From positions 1-10,985 of the forward strand of contig JAZKIX010000209.1 of NCBI GenBank assembly GCA_040384645.1: 10,985 nucleotides of DNA, written 5' to 3'. The position numbers were made by a program, and so were the translations under genes. This document shows, piece by piece, positions 1 through 6,057 of the stretch. The notes under the pieces are model-generated. The model saw only the letters and a list, made by a program, of their open reading frames with translations. It made no database searches and was not told the origin of the DNA. The stretch comes from JAZKIX01 sp040384645 (GTDB lineage Bacteria > Pseudomonadota > Gammaproteobacteria > Burkholderiales > Burkholderiaceae_D). How positions within the stretch are numbered: the first letter of the stretch is position 1; every line of letters begins with the position of its first letter.

Positions 1-583
1 CACCTTCATCAATTTTTTCGGCTAGCATGACCATTGTCATGGGATTGATTTCGCTGACCTCGATCAGTCGCATCGCATTATTCGGATTAAGCCGTTTCAA
101 AATGCTATTGAATTTCTCAGCGTGCCGCGTATGCACCAAGATATTCAATTTTTTACCGCCGAAGCGGTCGCCCATGGTACGGCACAATTCGAGGCACCCA
201 AGATGGGCGGTGACGATGAGACAACCAGGTCGCAAGGCTTCGCGTCCGATCATTTTTACGCTCTTGAAATGATAGCGGCCAGATACTGCCAGCAATTTAT
301 CAAGCATGGTTTCGGCAAACAGGGTGACGTGCCGGCAACCGTCACGCCAGTCCGCCGTATGCCCCAAGGCGCCGGTGGCTGCCTCAATACGTTGCAGGTA
401 TTGCAGCGAATTGGCACGCAAGCCAGGGCGCGCTAACCAGTAAAACAACACCACTGGCCTGAGTACAAAAGTAAAACAACGTCGGCCTAGTAGTCGATGT
501 ACCCAATACAAGGTCGCAATCCCGAACAGGAAAGTACTTTCACCAATATGCGCCCAATGGCGGTTTTCCCGCGCGCCACTCAT
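1..583 (-). CDS. LpxL/HtrB-type lipid acyltransferase, N-terminal 194 residues (gene continues past left edge)
   Basis: This reading frame is open from the ATG at 583 to the window edge and has no stop. The protein is related to the lauroyl/myristoyl acyltransferases of lipid A synthesis (LpxL/HtrB superfamily, COG4261-like). It begins with a short polar stretch and a hydrophobic segment at about residues 17-50 that should hold it in the inner membrane. The signature HLGCLEL at 127-133 provides the HX4E catalytic pair, His127 and Glu132. In APE clusters such a domain is usually the C-terminal half of a glycosyltransferase/acyltransferase fusion and is thought to build the lipid anchor of the pigment. 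The start overlaps the stop of the upstream glycosyltransferase as ATGA, and a GAGG Shine-Dalgarno-like sequence lies 8 bases upstream, so the start is well supported. Substrate and acyl donor cannot be told from sequence. A role in ordinary lipid A acylation is less likely, given the operon. Confidence 0.88.
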   Translation of the reverse strand, partial: MSGARENRHWAHIGESTFLFGIATLYWVHRLLGRRCFTFVLRPVVLFYWLARPGLRANSLQYLQRIEAATGALGHTADWRDGCRHVTLFAETMLDKLLAVSGRYHFKSVKMIGREALRPGCLIVTAHLGCLELCRTMGDRFGGKKLNILVHTRHAEKFNSILKRLNPNNAMRLIEVSEINPMTMVMLAEKIDEG

Positions 584-1353
584 ATGCCCGACCTCGCACC
601 TAGTTTACGCCACAGCAGCATCGGCAGACGCAGTAACATGCCGAAAAACAGCTTGGTATGCATCCACGAAATACGCAGATTATCTTCCCACAGCTTGAAA
701 TGCGAAATTCCATCCAGCGGATAACGCACCCTGGTCGGTACATTGATGACAGGCACGCCACGCCATACCAGCCGCACCAAAATTTCGGTATCGAAATCCA
801 TGCGGCGTCCAATCCTGACTTCGTGGATCAGTTTGATCGTCGACTGCAACGGATACACCCGAAAGCCGCACATTGAATCGCGGACGGCAAATGACAGCGT
901 ATTGATCCAAACCCAGATATGGGTGGCATAGCGGCCGTACAGCCGGCTTTTGGGTACGCTATCGTCATAGATCGGGCAACCACAAATTATTGTGCCGGGA
1001 TGCGCCGCGGTGAGCTGCAGAAACTCACCGATGCTGCCGGCATCGTGCTGGCCGTCGGAATCGATTTGTAGCGCATGCGTATATCCCAGCCGCTGCGCCT
1101 CGTCAAAGCCAGCCATCATGGCGCCGCCCTTGCCCTGATTTTGTGCCAAGCGCACCAGGCACACGCCATCCGGGTCGGCCAGGGCCAAGTCATCGAGCGC
1201 GGTGGCACAAGCTGCGGCACTGCCGTCATCGACCAACACGCACAACAAGCCGTGCGCGCGCAAGGACCCGACTACCGCACCGACGGTCGTGCCGTGGTTA
1301 TAGACCGGAATGACGGCGCAAATTTTTATATCGTTGTTCACGCCGTTTTCCAT
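580..1353 (-). CDS. Family 2 glycosyltransferase of the aryl polyene cluster
   Basis: This 257-residue protein is a GT-A fold, family 2 glycosyltransferase. IPVYNH at 15-20 and VDDGS at 41-45 form the nucleotide-sugar site. DSDGQHD at 98-104 is the DXD-type metal site, and MDFDTE at 185-190 lies in the acceptor/catalytic region. It resembles dolichol-phosphate-mannose-synthase-like enzymes but has no long C-terminal membrane domain; only a weakly hydrophobic tail around 236-247 could touch the membrane. In APE clusters this activity is usually fused to the acyltransferase (ApeJ in E. coli). Here the two are separate proteins joined by an ATGA stop-start overlap. The gene starts 2 bases after the stop of the ligase/dehydratase gene, with GAAGG about 10 bases upstream of the ATG. 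It probably transfers a sugar to the polyene or its lipid anchor; donor and acceptor are unknown. Confidence 0.9.
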   Translation of the reverse strand: MENGVNNDIKICAVIPVYNHGTTVGAVVGSLRAHGLLCVLVDDGSAAACATALDDLALADPDGVCLVRLAQNQGKGGAMMAGFDEAQRLGYTHALQIDSDGQHDAGSIGEFLQLTAAHPGTIICGCPIYDDSVPKSRLYGRYATHIWVWINTLSFAVRDSMCGFRVYPLQSTIKLIHEVRIGRRMDFDTEILVRLVWRGVPVINVPTRVRYPLDGISHFKLWEDNLRISWMHTKLFFGMLLRLPMLLWRKLGARSGI

Positions 1354-1355
1354 AT

Positions 1356-3131
1356 TTATGCAGCCTTCGCCAACGCTGGGCCAAACAGGATGCGGCCGCT
1401 GGAATGTTGGCCGGCGTCTGAACTGAATTTGAAAGACAGTGTGGTGTTGAGCGCACCAACGCCTGCTGCGCTGTCGCCAATCGGCGTCGGGCTCGCAACG
1501 TTGTGCTTGATTGCCAGCTCCAGCAACAGGCTATGCCCGACGGTAATCACGTGTTGAAATTTAACGCCATCCATATGCATGAATTGCGGCGCCAACTCGA
1601 ACAATTCTCGACCCAGCAAAATCGCCCATTCGATCTGGGTTACACCGGCAAGGATCGGGAAATTTTTAAAATGACCGTCGAAGTAAGGCAACTTATCTGC
1701 CACCTCGATCCGAAACTGGGCGCTGTCGCCGGTATGCGTGAGCAGGCGTGCTTCGGGACGGCGCGGGTCGAACAGCGCCAGCAAAGCGGCTTCCGTAGTC
1801 TTGCTTTGCGCATTGTGCGGCAAGGCCCAACGATAACGCCAACGGCGCGGCATGACGCTACTTTCAACCGCTGACGACAAGGCAGCGCGCAAAGCCTCAT
1901 TCAATGCCATCTTGCCGCTAGTGTCATGCAAGACCCAGCCTTGCATGCTCGGTACAGCAACCACGCCCAACGTCAGGCGCGTACCGGGCAGCGGCACGAT
2001 CCGCACCTCGCTCAATAAGCCGGTCGAAATCAATGCAGCCTCGATGGCAGTCAGCGATACGCGCTTTTCTTCAATTTTGATAATGCGGTCGACGCGGCCG
2101 ATCAATTCAAATCGTTCTCCTGACATGCGGACGCGATCCGCCGTAGCGAGCCAGCCAGGATCGAACAAATGGGCCGAACACACTTGCAGATTTTCATCCG
2201 CGATCCTGATTGCAACGCCAGGCAAGGCTTGCCATGCCAGCGCACTGGCATCCTTGCGTTGACGCCAGGCAACGCCACCGGTTTCAGAGCTGCCATACAC
2301 TTCCAACGGCGCTTGGCCGAGGATATTGCAGCAATCTGCCAGGGCCTGGTCCGACAAAGGACCGCCGGAGCAAAAAATACTCTTCAATCCCCGTGTGCCG
2401 GAAGCCCAGTCTAGGTCAACCGATAAACGTTTCAGATGGGCCGGGCTCGACACCAGGATACTGCTTTCACACAGACGCAATGCGCTGGCAATATCTTCCG
2501 AAAATGCGAGGCGCGAAGTAGCAAAAATACGCCCGCTCGCCAAGGGCCAAAGCACGCGGAATAGCAAGCCGTAAATATGCTGATGTGACACCGTGGCCAG
2601 CACCGTGGCCGCGCCTAGCTGGGTATCAAAGCAGCTGGCAAGCGAAGCGACTTCCTCGAACATTTGCGACAAGCGTTTGGGGATGGCACTCGGTTCGCCG
2701 GTCGAACCGGATGTGTATACAACAAGCCCGATAGCGCTTGGCACAAGTGCTTGCCACTCATGCATTTTTAGCACGGCATCGCTGGCGGCAGATGCTTCGA
2801 TCAAATCCGGCAGCGCGATATCACCGGCAAAACCATCCACTTCACGTCCTAATGCAGCTAATGTGGCAGGGAGGATATCAGCGGGCAGGTAGACGCATTT
2901 ACCAGCATGCCAAGCGCCGAACAAGGCGGCGGAAAAACTAAACGTATCGTTGAAATACAATACAAAGCGGGTGCCGGCTTGAGCCGCAAAAGCAGCGCGC
3001 CATCGGGCGCATTCAAGGGAAAATTGGGAGAAGTTGAACACTTGCTGACCGCGCACGGCCACTGGATGCTGTGCCGCTCTGGCCGTACTCAACAATAAAT
3101 GTAAGGGGATGCATTGATCCATTTGACTCAT
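1356..3131 (-). CDS. apeH-apeI: Fusion protein: aryl/acyl:ACP ligase (ApeH-like) plus hotdog dehydratase (ApeI-like)
   Basis: This 591-residue protein has two domains. Residues 1-455 are an AMP-forming acyl-adenylating enzyme: the phosphate-binding loop is YTSGSTGEPSAIPK at 139-152, followed by YGSSETGG at 279-286, the hinge region around GRVDRIIKIEEKR at 345-357, and a C-terminal catalytic lysine in LPHNAQSKTT (Lys444). In APE synthesis this enzyme activates the aryl acid starter and loads it on an ACP. Residues about 465-591 form a FabA/FabZ-like hotdog domain with GHFKNFPILAGVTQIEW at 486-502. His487 and Glu501 have the same 14-residue spacing as the FabZ catalytic pair, so 3-hydroxyacyl-ACP dehydratase activity looks intact. 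In E. coli these are two genes. The chosen ATG overlaps the upstream apeG stop as ATGA and has GAGGG about 8 bases upstream. An in-frame ATG at 3170 would add 13 residues but lies deep inside apeG. Confidence 0.9.
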   Translation of the reverse strand: MSQMDQCIPLHLLLSTARAAQHPVAVRGQQVFNFSQFSLECARWRAAFAAQAGTRFVLYFNDTFSFSAALFGAWHAGKCVYLPADILPATLAALGREVDGFAGDIALPDLIEASAASDAVLKMHEWQALVPSAIGLVVYTSGSTGEPSAIPKRLSQMFEEVASLASCFDTQLGAATVLATVSHQHIYGLLFRVLWPLASGRIFATSRLAFSEDIASALRLCESSILVSSPAHLKRLSVDLDWASGTRGLKSIFCSGGPLSDQALADCCNILGQAPLEVYGSSETGGVAWRQRKDASALAWQALPGVAIRIADENLQVCSAHLFDPGWLATADRVRMSGERFELIGRVDRIIKIEEKRVSLTAIEAALISTGLLSEVRIVPLPGTRLTLGVVAVPSMQGWVLHDTSGKMALNEALRAALSSAVESSVMPRRWRYRWALPHNAQSKTTEAALLALFDPRRPEARLLTHTGDSAQFRIEVADKLPYFDGHFKNFPILAGVTQIEWAILLGRELFELAPQFMHMDGVKFQHVITVGHSLLLELAIKHNVASPTPIGDSAAGVGALNTTLSFKFSSDAGQHSSGRILFGPALAKAA

Positions 3132-3667
3132 ATCGCCGCCCTCGCCTTGACTCGGCGGCGTACCAGCCATTCAACTGCAAACAAGCCAGCCATCAATAGA
3201 TAAGCAATCAAGCCGTTGTACAGTGCCCATGCCGCGTCGCTGGCCCAAATTGCCGTGAACAAGGCGATGCTGCCATTGAGTACAAAAAAACCGCACCAGA
3301 CTTGGGTCACGCGATAGGTGTAGGCCACGCCGTGCGCCGACAGATTGGGTTCGCGCAATCGCGCCAGCCGCTCAATCATGCTGGGCTTGTAAAACAGGCT
3401 TGATGCAAATGTCACCAGCAGCACCAGATTGACCAGTACCGGATACAGCTTCAGGGGCAAGATTTGATTGCCCAAGGCACTTACTATTGCCAACAACAAG
3501 GCGCCGGCAGCGGCGAACAACCAGACCCGCTCCCGCGTGGCTATAGCGCGCGCGCAAGCCAGGGCCGCCAGCATCAGGGCCATCCATCGCGGTTCAAAAT
3601 GACCGATGCCGAAATACACCAATAAGGGATACGCCAGCGTCAACAATGAAACAAAAATAATTCTCAC
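3128..3667 (-). CDS. apeG: COG4648-type integral membrane protein of aryl polyene clusters (ApeG-like)
   Basis: This 179-residue, strongly hydrophobic protein has about five or six predicted membrane spans, at roughly 3-20, 28-42, 48-66, 75-93, 123-142 and 149-168. A central polar loop around 94-120 contains YKPSMIERLARL and the nearby YTYRVTQVWCGFF, and the tail is basic (RRRVKARAAI). Length, topology and position between the ACP and the ligase match the uncharacterised COG4648 membrane protein found in almost all APE clusters. No catalytic motif is recognisable and its function is unknown; a membrane platform or transport helper role is only a guess. It begins with GTG, since no ATG sits near the hydrophobic N-terminus. 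The gene starts 17 bases after the apeF-like stop, with no convincing Shine-Dalgarno sequence, and its stop overlaps the ligase start as ATGA. Confidence 0.82.
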   Translation of the reverse strand: MRIIFVSLLTLAYPLLVYFGIGHFEPRWMALMLAALACARAIATRERVWLFAAAGALLLAIVSALGNQILPLKLYPVLVNLVLLVTFASSLFYKPSMIERLARLREPNLSAHGVAYTYRVTQVWCGFFVLNGSIALFTAIWASDAAWALYNGLIAYLLMAGLFAVEWLVRRRVKARAAI

Positions 3668-3684
3668 TTGATTACATCAAGCCA

Positions 3685-3942
3685 TCAACTGGCCGACGGC
3701 TCGCTCACCAGCGCATGCAAGGCATCGACCACGTCTTGCAAGGTTCGCACCGACTTAAAGGCATCCGCCTGTAGGCGGCGTCCAGCGATAGGCTTGAGTT
3801 TGACGATCAGGTCGACGGCATCAATGCTATCGATGTCAAGATCTTCGTATAGCCGCGATTCCGGCTTGATGCGGTCTTCTGCAATATCAAAAGTCTCTTG
3901 CAAAATTGCACTGAGTCGTTCAAATATTTCTTGCTTGTTCAT
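3685..3942 (-). CDS. apeF: Acyl carrier protein (second ACP, ApeF-like)
   Basis: This 85-residue acidic protein has the acyl carrier fold. The phosphopantetheine attachment motif is DLDIDSIDAVDL with Ser39 as the modified residue, preceded by helix I (residues 4-17) and followed by helices II and III. It would carry the starter or growing polyene chain between ligase, ketosynthases, reductase and dehydratase in the cytoplasm. I chose the ATG at 3942 because AGGA lies 6 bases upstream. An in-frame ATG at 3957 would add MAGHD but has a poorer ribosome site. It is 17 bases upstream of the membrane protein gene, and is preceded by an AT-rich gap that sets it apart from the first ACP gene. Two ACPs per cluster is typical of APE systems. 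Which of the two carries starter and which carries elongating chains cannot be told from sequence. Confidence 0.93.
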   Translation of the reverse strand: MNKQEIFERLSAILQETFDIAEDRIKPESRLYEDLDIDSIDAVDLIVKLKPIAGRRLQADAFKSVRTLQDVVDALHALVSEPSAS

Positions 3943-4059
3943 GTCATGTCCTGCCATCTGCTGCCAGCCGCGGGCTGAGGCGAGTAAAAATTATTGAGTT
4001 ATCGTTTGTAAATTTAGTCAATCAATTTACGTATATCAATTTGCATATATATCTGCGCT
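3943..4059. other. AT-rich intergenic gap inside the operon, with repeats
   Basis: This is the only real gap in the otherwise overlapping aryl polyene genes; it lies between the two ACP genes. Its part nearest the first ACP gene (about 3987-4050) is much richer in A and T than the flanking coding DNA. It holds an inverted repeat, GTAAATT at 4008-4014 and AATTTAC at 4024-4030, with 9 bases between. It also has two direct copies of ATCAATTT at 4021-4028 and 4035-4042, starting 14 bases apart. The overlapping repeats suggest a regulator site or a processing/structure element. No reading frame of note is present. Confidence 0.55.
4010..4038 (-). promoter_or_regulatory. Possible internal promoter upstream of the second ACP gene
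   Basis: Read on the minus strand, TTGATA (5 of 6 to the -35 consensus) is followed after 17 bases by TAAATT (4 of 6 to the -10 consensus). It lies upstream of the apeF-like gene and would drive apeF, apeG, the ligase/dehydratase, the glycosyltransferase and the acyltransferase. The AT-rich setting makes chance matches likely, so this is a weak call. Confidence 0.3.
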
Positions 4060-4320
4060 TCAATTCTTGCGATTTTCGCTAACGAATTTTGCTAGTGAAC
4101 GGACGCTGGCAAAGTGCGAACGGGTCTCCGCCGAATCGGCCGACATGCTGATGCTGTAGCGCTTTTGCAGAGCCAGTCCCAATTCCAGTGCATCGATTGA
4201 GTCGAGGCCTAAACCGTCGCCGAACAAGGCTGCTGCGGGATCGATATCTTCCGGCTTATGGTCTTCGAGGTTGAGCACCTCGATGATCATCATGGTGATT
4301 TCTTGTTCAAGTGCTTGCAT
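4060..4320 (-). CDS. apeE: Acyl carrier protein (first ACP, ApeE-like)
   Basis: This 86-residue acidic acyl carrier protein has its phosphopantetheine site in LGLDSIDALEL, with Ser41 as the attachment residue. Helix I covers about 3-16, and the loop after it is rich in acidic residues as usual for the family. As the first of two ACPs in the cluster it should hold acyl or aryl intermediates as thioesters. The ATG overlaps the end of the apeD-like acyltransferase gene by 14 bases, so translation is probably coupled. GGAG lies about 10 bases upstream of the start. Unlike the second ACP it is followed by an intergenic gap rather than directly by the next gene. Confidence 0.93.
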   Translation of the reverse strand: MQALEQEITMMIIEVLNLEDHKPEDIDPAAALFGDGLGLDSIDALELGLALQKRYSISMSADSAETRSHFASVRSLAKFVSENRKN

Positions 4321-5089
4321 CTGGAACTGTCTCCGCTAAAAAATATTCATGTAGATGGCTGGTAAGTCGCCGTGCCGCCAGTGTAACTTCGCCGCCTGCC
4401 TGCGCCAGAAATGGCGCTACCGGCAGGTCGTCCCGCACTTCAATCACAAATTGCACCCGCCGTGCAGGCACATGCCACCATGGCACGCCCTTGGTCAAGG
4501 TCAGCGGCACGCAGCGGATCACGACCGGTGTGATATCGCACATGCCGCGCAAGGCGATATTGGCGGCACCGCGCTGCAATTTGACCGGCCCTGACACCGG
4601 CGTGCGCGTGCCTTCCGGGAATACGATCAGGTTGTTGCCCGCCTTTAGCGAAGCGATGCAATCATCAACCAGACCAGGACCGGAATCGTTGCGAATATAG
4701 TTGCTCGCCTTCATCGGGCCACGCGTAAAAGGATTGCTCAGCAAACTCGACTTGACCACGCAATCGGCATTGGGCACCAGCGAAATCAAAAACACCACGT
4801 CGATCAAGGTCGGATGATTCGCCAGGATTAATAAACCATGCCGGTTCAGCTTTTCTACGCCATCGATTCGAAATTTCAACACGCCAAGAAAACGCATCAA
4901 GCGAATAAACCAACGAAACAGATAATGAATCGCAAGCCTGGCCAAACGCGCTTTGCGCTGCTGATGACGCACTATCAGTGCCAACAACGGAAAAAAAATC
5001 AACCGCAGCAACAAGCCGCCAACACCGAACGAAATAAAAGCAAAAGCAGTCGCCATCACACGCCAGTACCGGTTGAGCCGATCAGGCAT
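4307..5089 (-). CDS. apeD: Membrane-bound lysophospholipid-acyltransferase-like protein (ApeD-like, PlsC family)
   Basis: This 260-residue protein is a member of the PlsC/glycerolphosphate acyltransferase superfamily. A hydrophobic segment at about 13-40 should anchor it in the inner membrane. Acyltransferase block I, NHPTLID at 91-97, supplies the HX4D catalytic pair (His92, Asp97). FPEGTR at 157-162 is the substrate-binding block III. In APE clusters this protein probably acylates a lipid or glycerol acceptor, perhaps moving the finished polyene from ACP to its membrane anchor; the exact substrate is not known from sequence. The start at 5089 is preferred over an upstream in-frame ATG at 5209: it overlaps the apeC-like stop by 8 bases, has GGGAG a few bases upstream, and removes 40 residues that do not look like this family. 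Its own stop overlaps the first ACP gene by 14 bases. Confidence 0.9.
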   Translation of the reverse strand: MPDRLNRYWRVMATAFAFISFGVGGLLLRLIFFPLLALIVRHQQRKARLARLAIHYLFRWFIRLMRFLGVLKFRIDGVEKLNRHGLLILANHPTLIDVVFLISLVPNADCVVKSSLLSNPFTRGPMKASNYIRNDSGPGLVDDCIASLKAGNNLIVFPEGTRTPVSGPVKLQRGAANIALRGMCDITPVVIRCVPLTLTKGVPWWHVPARRVQFVIEVRDDLPVAPFLAQAGGEVTLAARRLTSHLHEYFLAETVPDAST

Positions 5090-5816
5090 GACGCTCCCAG
5101 TGCCAGGCACGTGGGCCGATTGCACGGTAATGCGATGTCGCATCCGATGTGAGGAAACGCAACACATCCAGATCCGGCAAGGACGACGTGCCTGCGGCCG
5201 TTCCATCATTCACTAGCGAACGCAGGGAAAAACCGCTGCTCTGCGCCAGGCTCAGCCGGCATGCCCAGGCGCGAGGAAAACTATCCACACCATCGAAGGC
5301 CTCAAATGGATTCGGCAATTGCTCTTCGTAAATTACGACCAATACTGCCGGCACGCCATCGGCCAATAGACAACTGGCTTCGACAAATGCAGCCTCGACC
5401 GTTTCTTGCCCAGCTGCAATTGCGGTGTATTGCTGTTGATTGCCGCAAGCGATAGAAAACATGGCACCGATCGCGTTATGTACCGACATACTAAAACCAG
5501 CAGGAGACATGGTGTCGGCAATCGCCAGTTGCCGCAGCAATTCAACCGAGGCAACCACATCGCCAAAACGCGAGGCAAAAATAACCGGGCAATCAATGGC
5601 GTCACTGGCATTGCCACGCGCCCAATACGCCGCTTGCAACGCGACACGGCCCAATCGATCAAGCCGGCGCCGCATCATCGACGACATTTCTGGCAGCGCT
5701 GGCAACGCTTCTTCGCTTAGAGCAGCGGGCGCCGACAGCCATTTTTGCCAATCTTCATTGTTGGTCAAGCCCGGTGCCCAAGCTGCCCAACGGTCTATGG
5801 AAAAACGAATCGTCAT
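5082..5816 (-). CDS. apeC: Chain-length-factor-like ketosynthase homologue (ApeC-like)
   Basis: This 244-residue protein matches the short beta-ketoacyl-synthase-like family of APE clusters (Ketoacyl-synt_2 type). It keeps the N-terminal RWAAWAPGL (9-17), the MSPAGFSMSVHNAIGAMF stretch (103-120) and TAIAAGQETVEAAF (131-144). It is much shorter than a full ketosynthase of about 400 residues and lacks the Cys-His-His active site. In the characterised E. coli system, ApeC pairs with the true ketosynthase ApeO as a chain-length factor; here the partner must lie outside the window. It appears to be the first gene of the operon in this stretch. No clear Shine-Dalgarno sequence precedes the ATG at 5816, but the N-terminus agrees with the family. 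The end overlaps the next gene by 8 bases. Confidence 0.87.
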   Translation of the reverse strand: MTIRFSIDRWAAWAPGLTNNEDWQKWLSAPAALSEEALPALPEMSSMMRRRLDRLGRVALQAAYWARGNASDAIDCPVIFASRFGDVVASVELLRQLAIADTMSPAGFSMSVHNAIGAMFSIACGNQQQYTAIAAGQETVEAAFVEASCLLADGVPAVLVVIYEEQLPNPFEAFDGVDSFPRAWACRLSLAQSSGFSLRSLVNDGTAAGTSSLPDLDVLRFLTSDATSHYRAIGPRAWHWERHA

Positions 5817-6057
5817 GAATATTTGAGACTTGCGCGGTGAAGTAATGGCATCAAAAATTGGCTAAATAGGCGTTCGCTTGGCCGCAACGAATGCGGCTGA
5901 CCATGCTGAAAAAGTGACGCGAGTCTAACAGAGCCACTTGTTTCCAAGCTGTTTCAGTGCCATAAAACAACCTTAGCCTTGCTAAACCGTGGCGCCAAAA
6001 CATCTTCCCACTTTCAACCAAGCGGTAGCGCAGCAAAACCACAGGCCAAGTGACTCG
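5817..6057. other. Intergenic region between purL and the aryl polyene operon
   Basis: This stretch of 241 bases should hold the end of the purL transcript and, if the operon has its own start, the promoter of the apeC-like gene. Read on the minus strand, a small hairpin with stem TTAGC/GCTAA and a 3-base loop (5973-5985) is followed by a weak T-rich stretch. Another 4-base stem, CTTG-GAAA-CAAG, lies near 5938-5949. Neither is a convincing terminator, and I see no good -35/-10 pair. A 63-codon minus-strand frame (5851-6042) resembles nothing I know and has no supporting start signals. Confidence 0.5.

Noticed and set aside
1503..2262. Overlapping plus-strand frames opposite the ligase/dehydratase gene
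   Set aside because: They are shadows of a clear coding region with intact motifs on the other strand.
5090..5209. 40-residue N-terminal extension of the PlsC-like acyltransferase
   Set aside because: It runs inside the apeC-like gene, is Arg/Cys/His-rich and unlike the family. The ATG at 5089 has a GGGAG site and a normal overlap.
5851..6042. 63-codon minus-strand open frame in the gap between purL and the pigment operon
   Set aside because: It has no recognisable family and no ribosome site, and it is compatible with chance in a gap of 241 bases.
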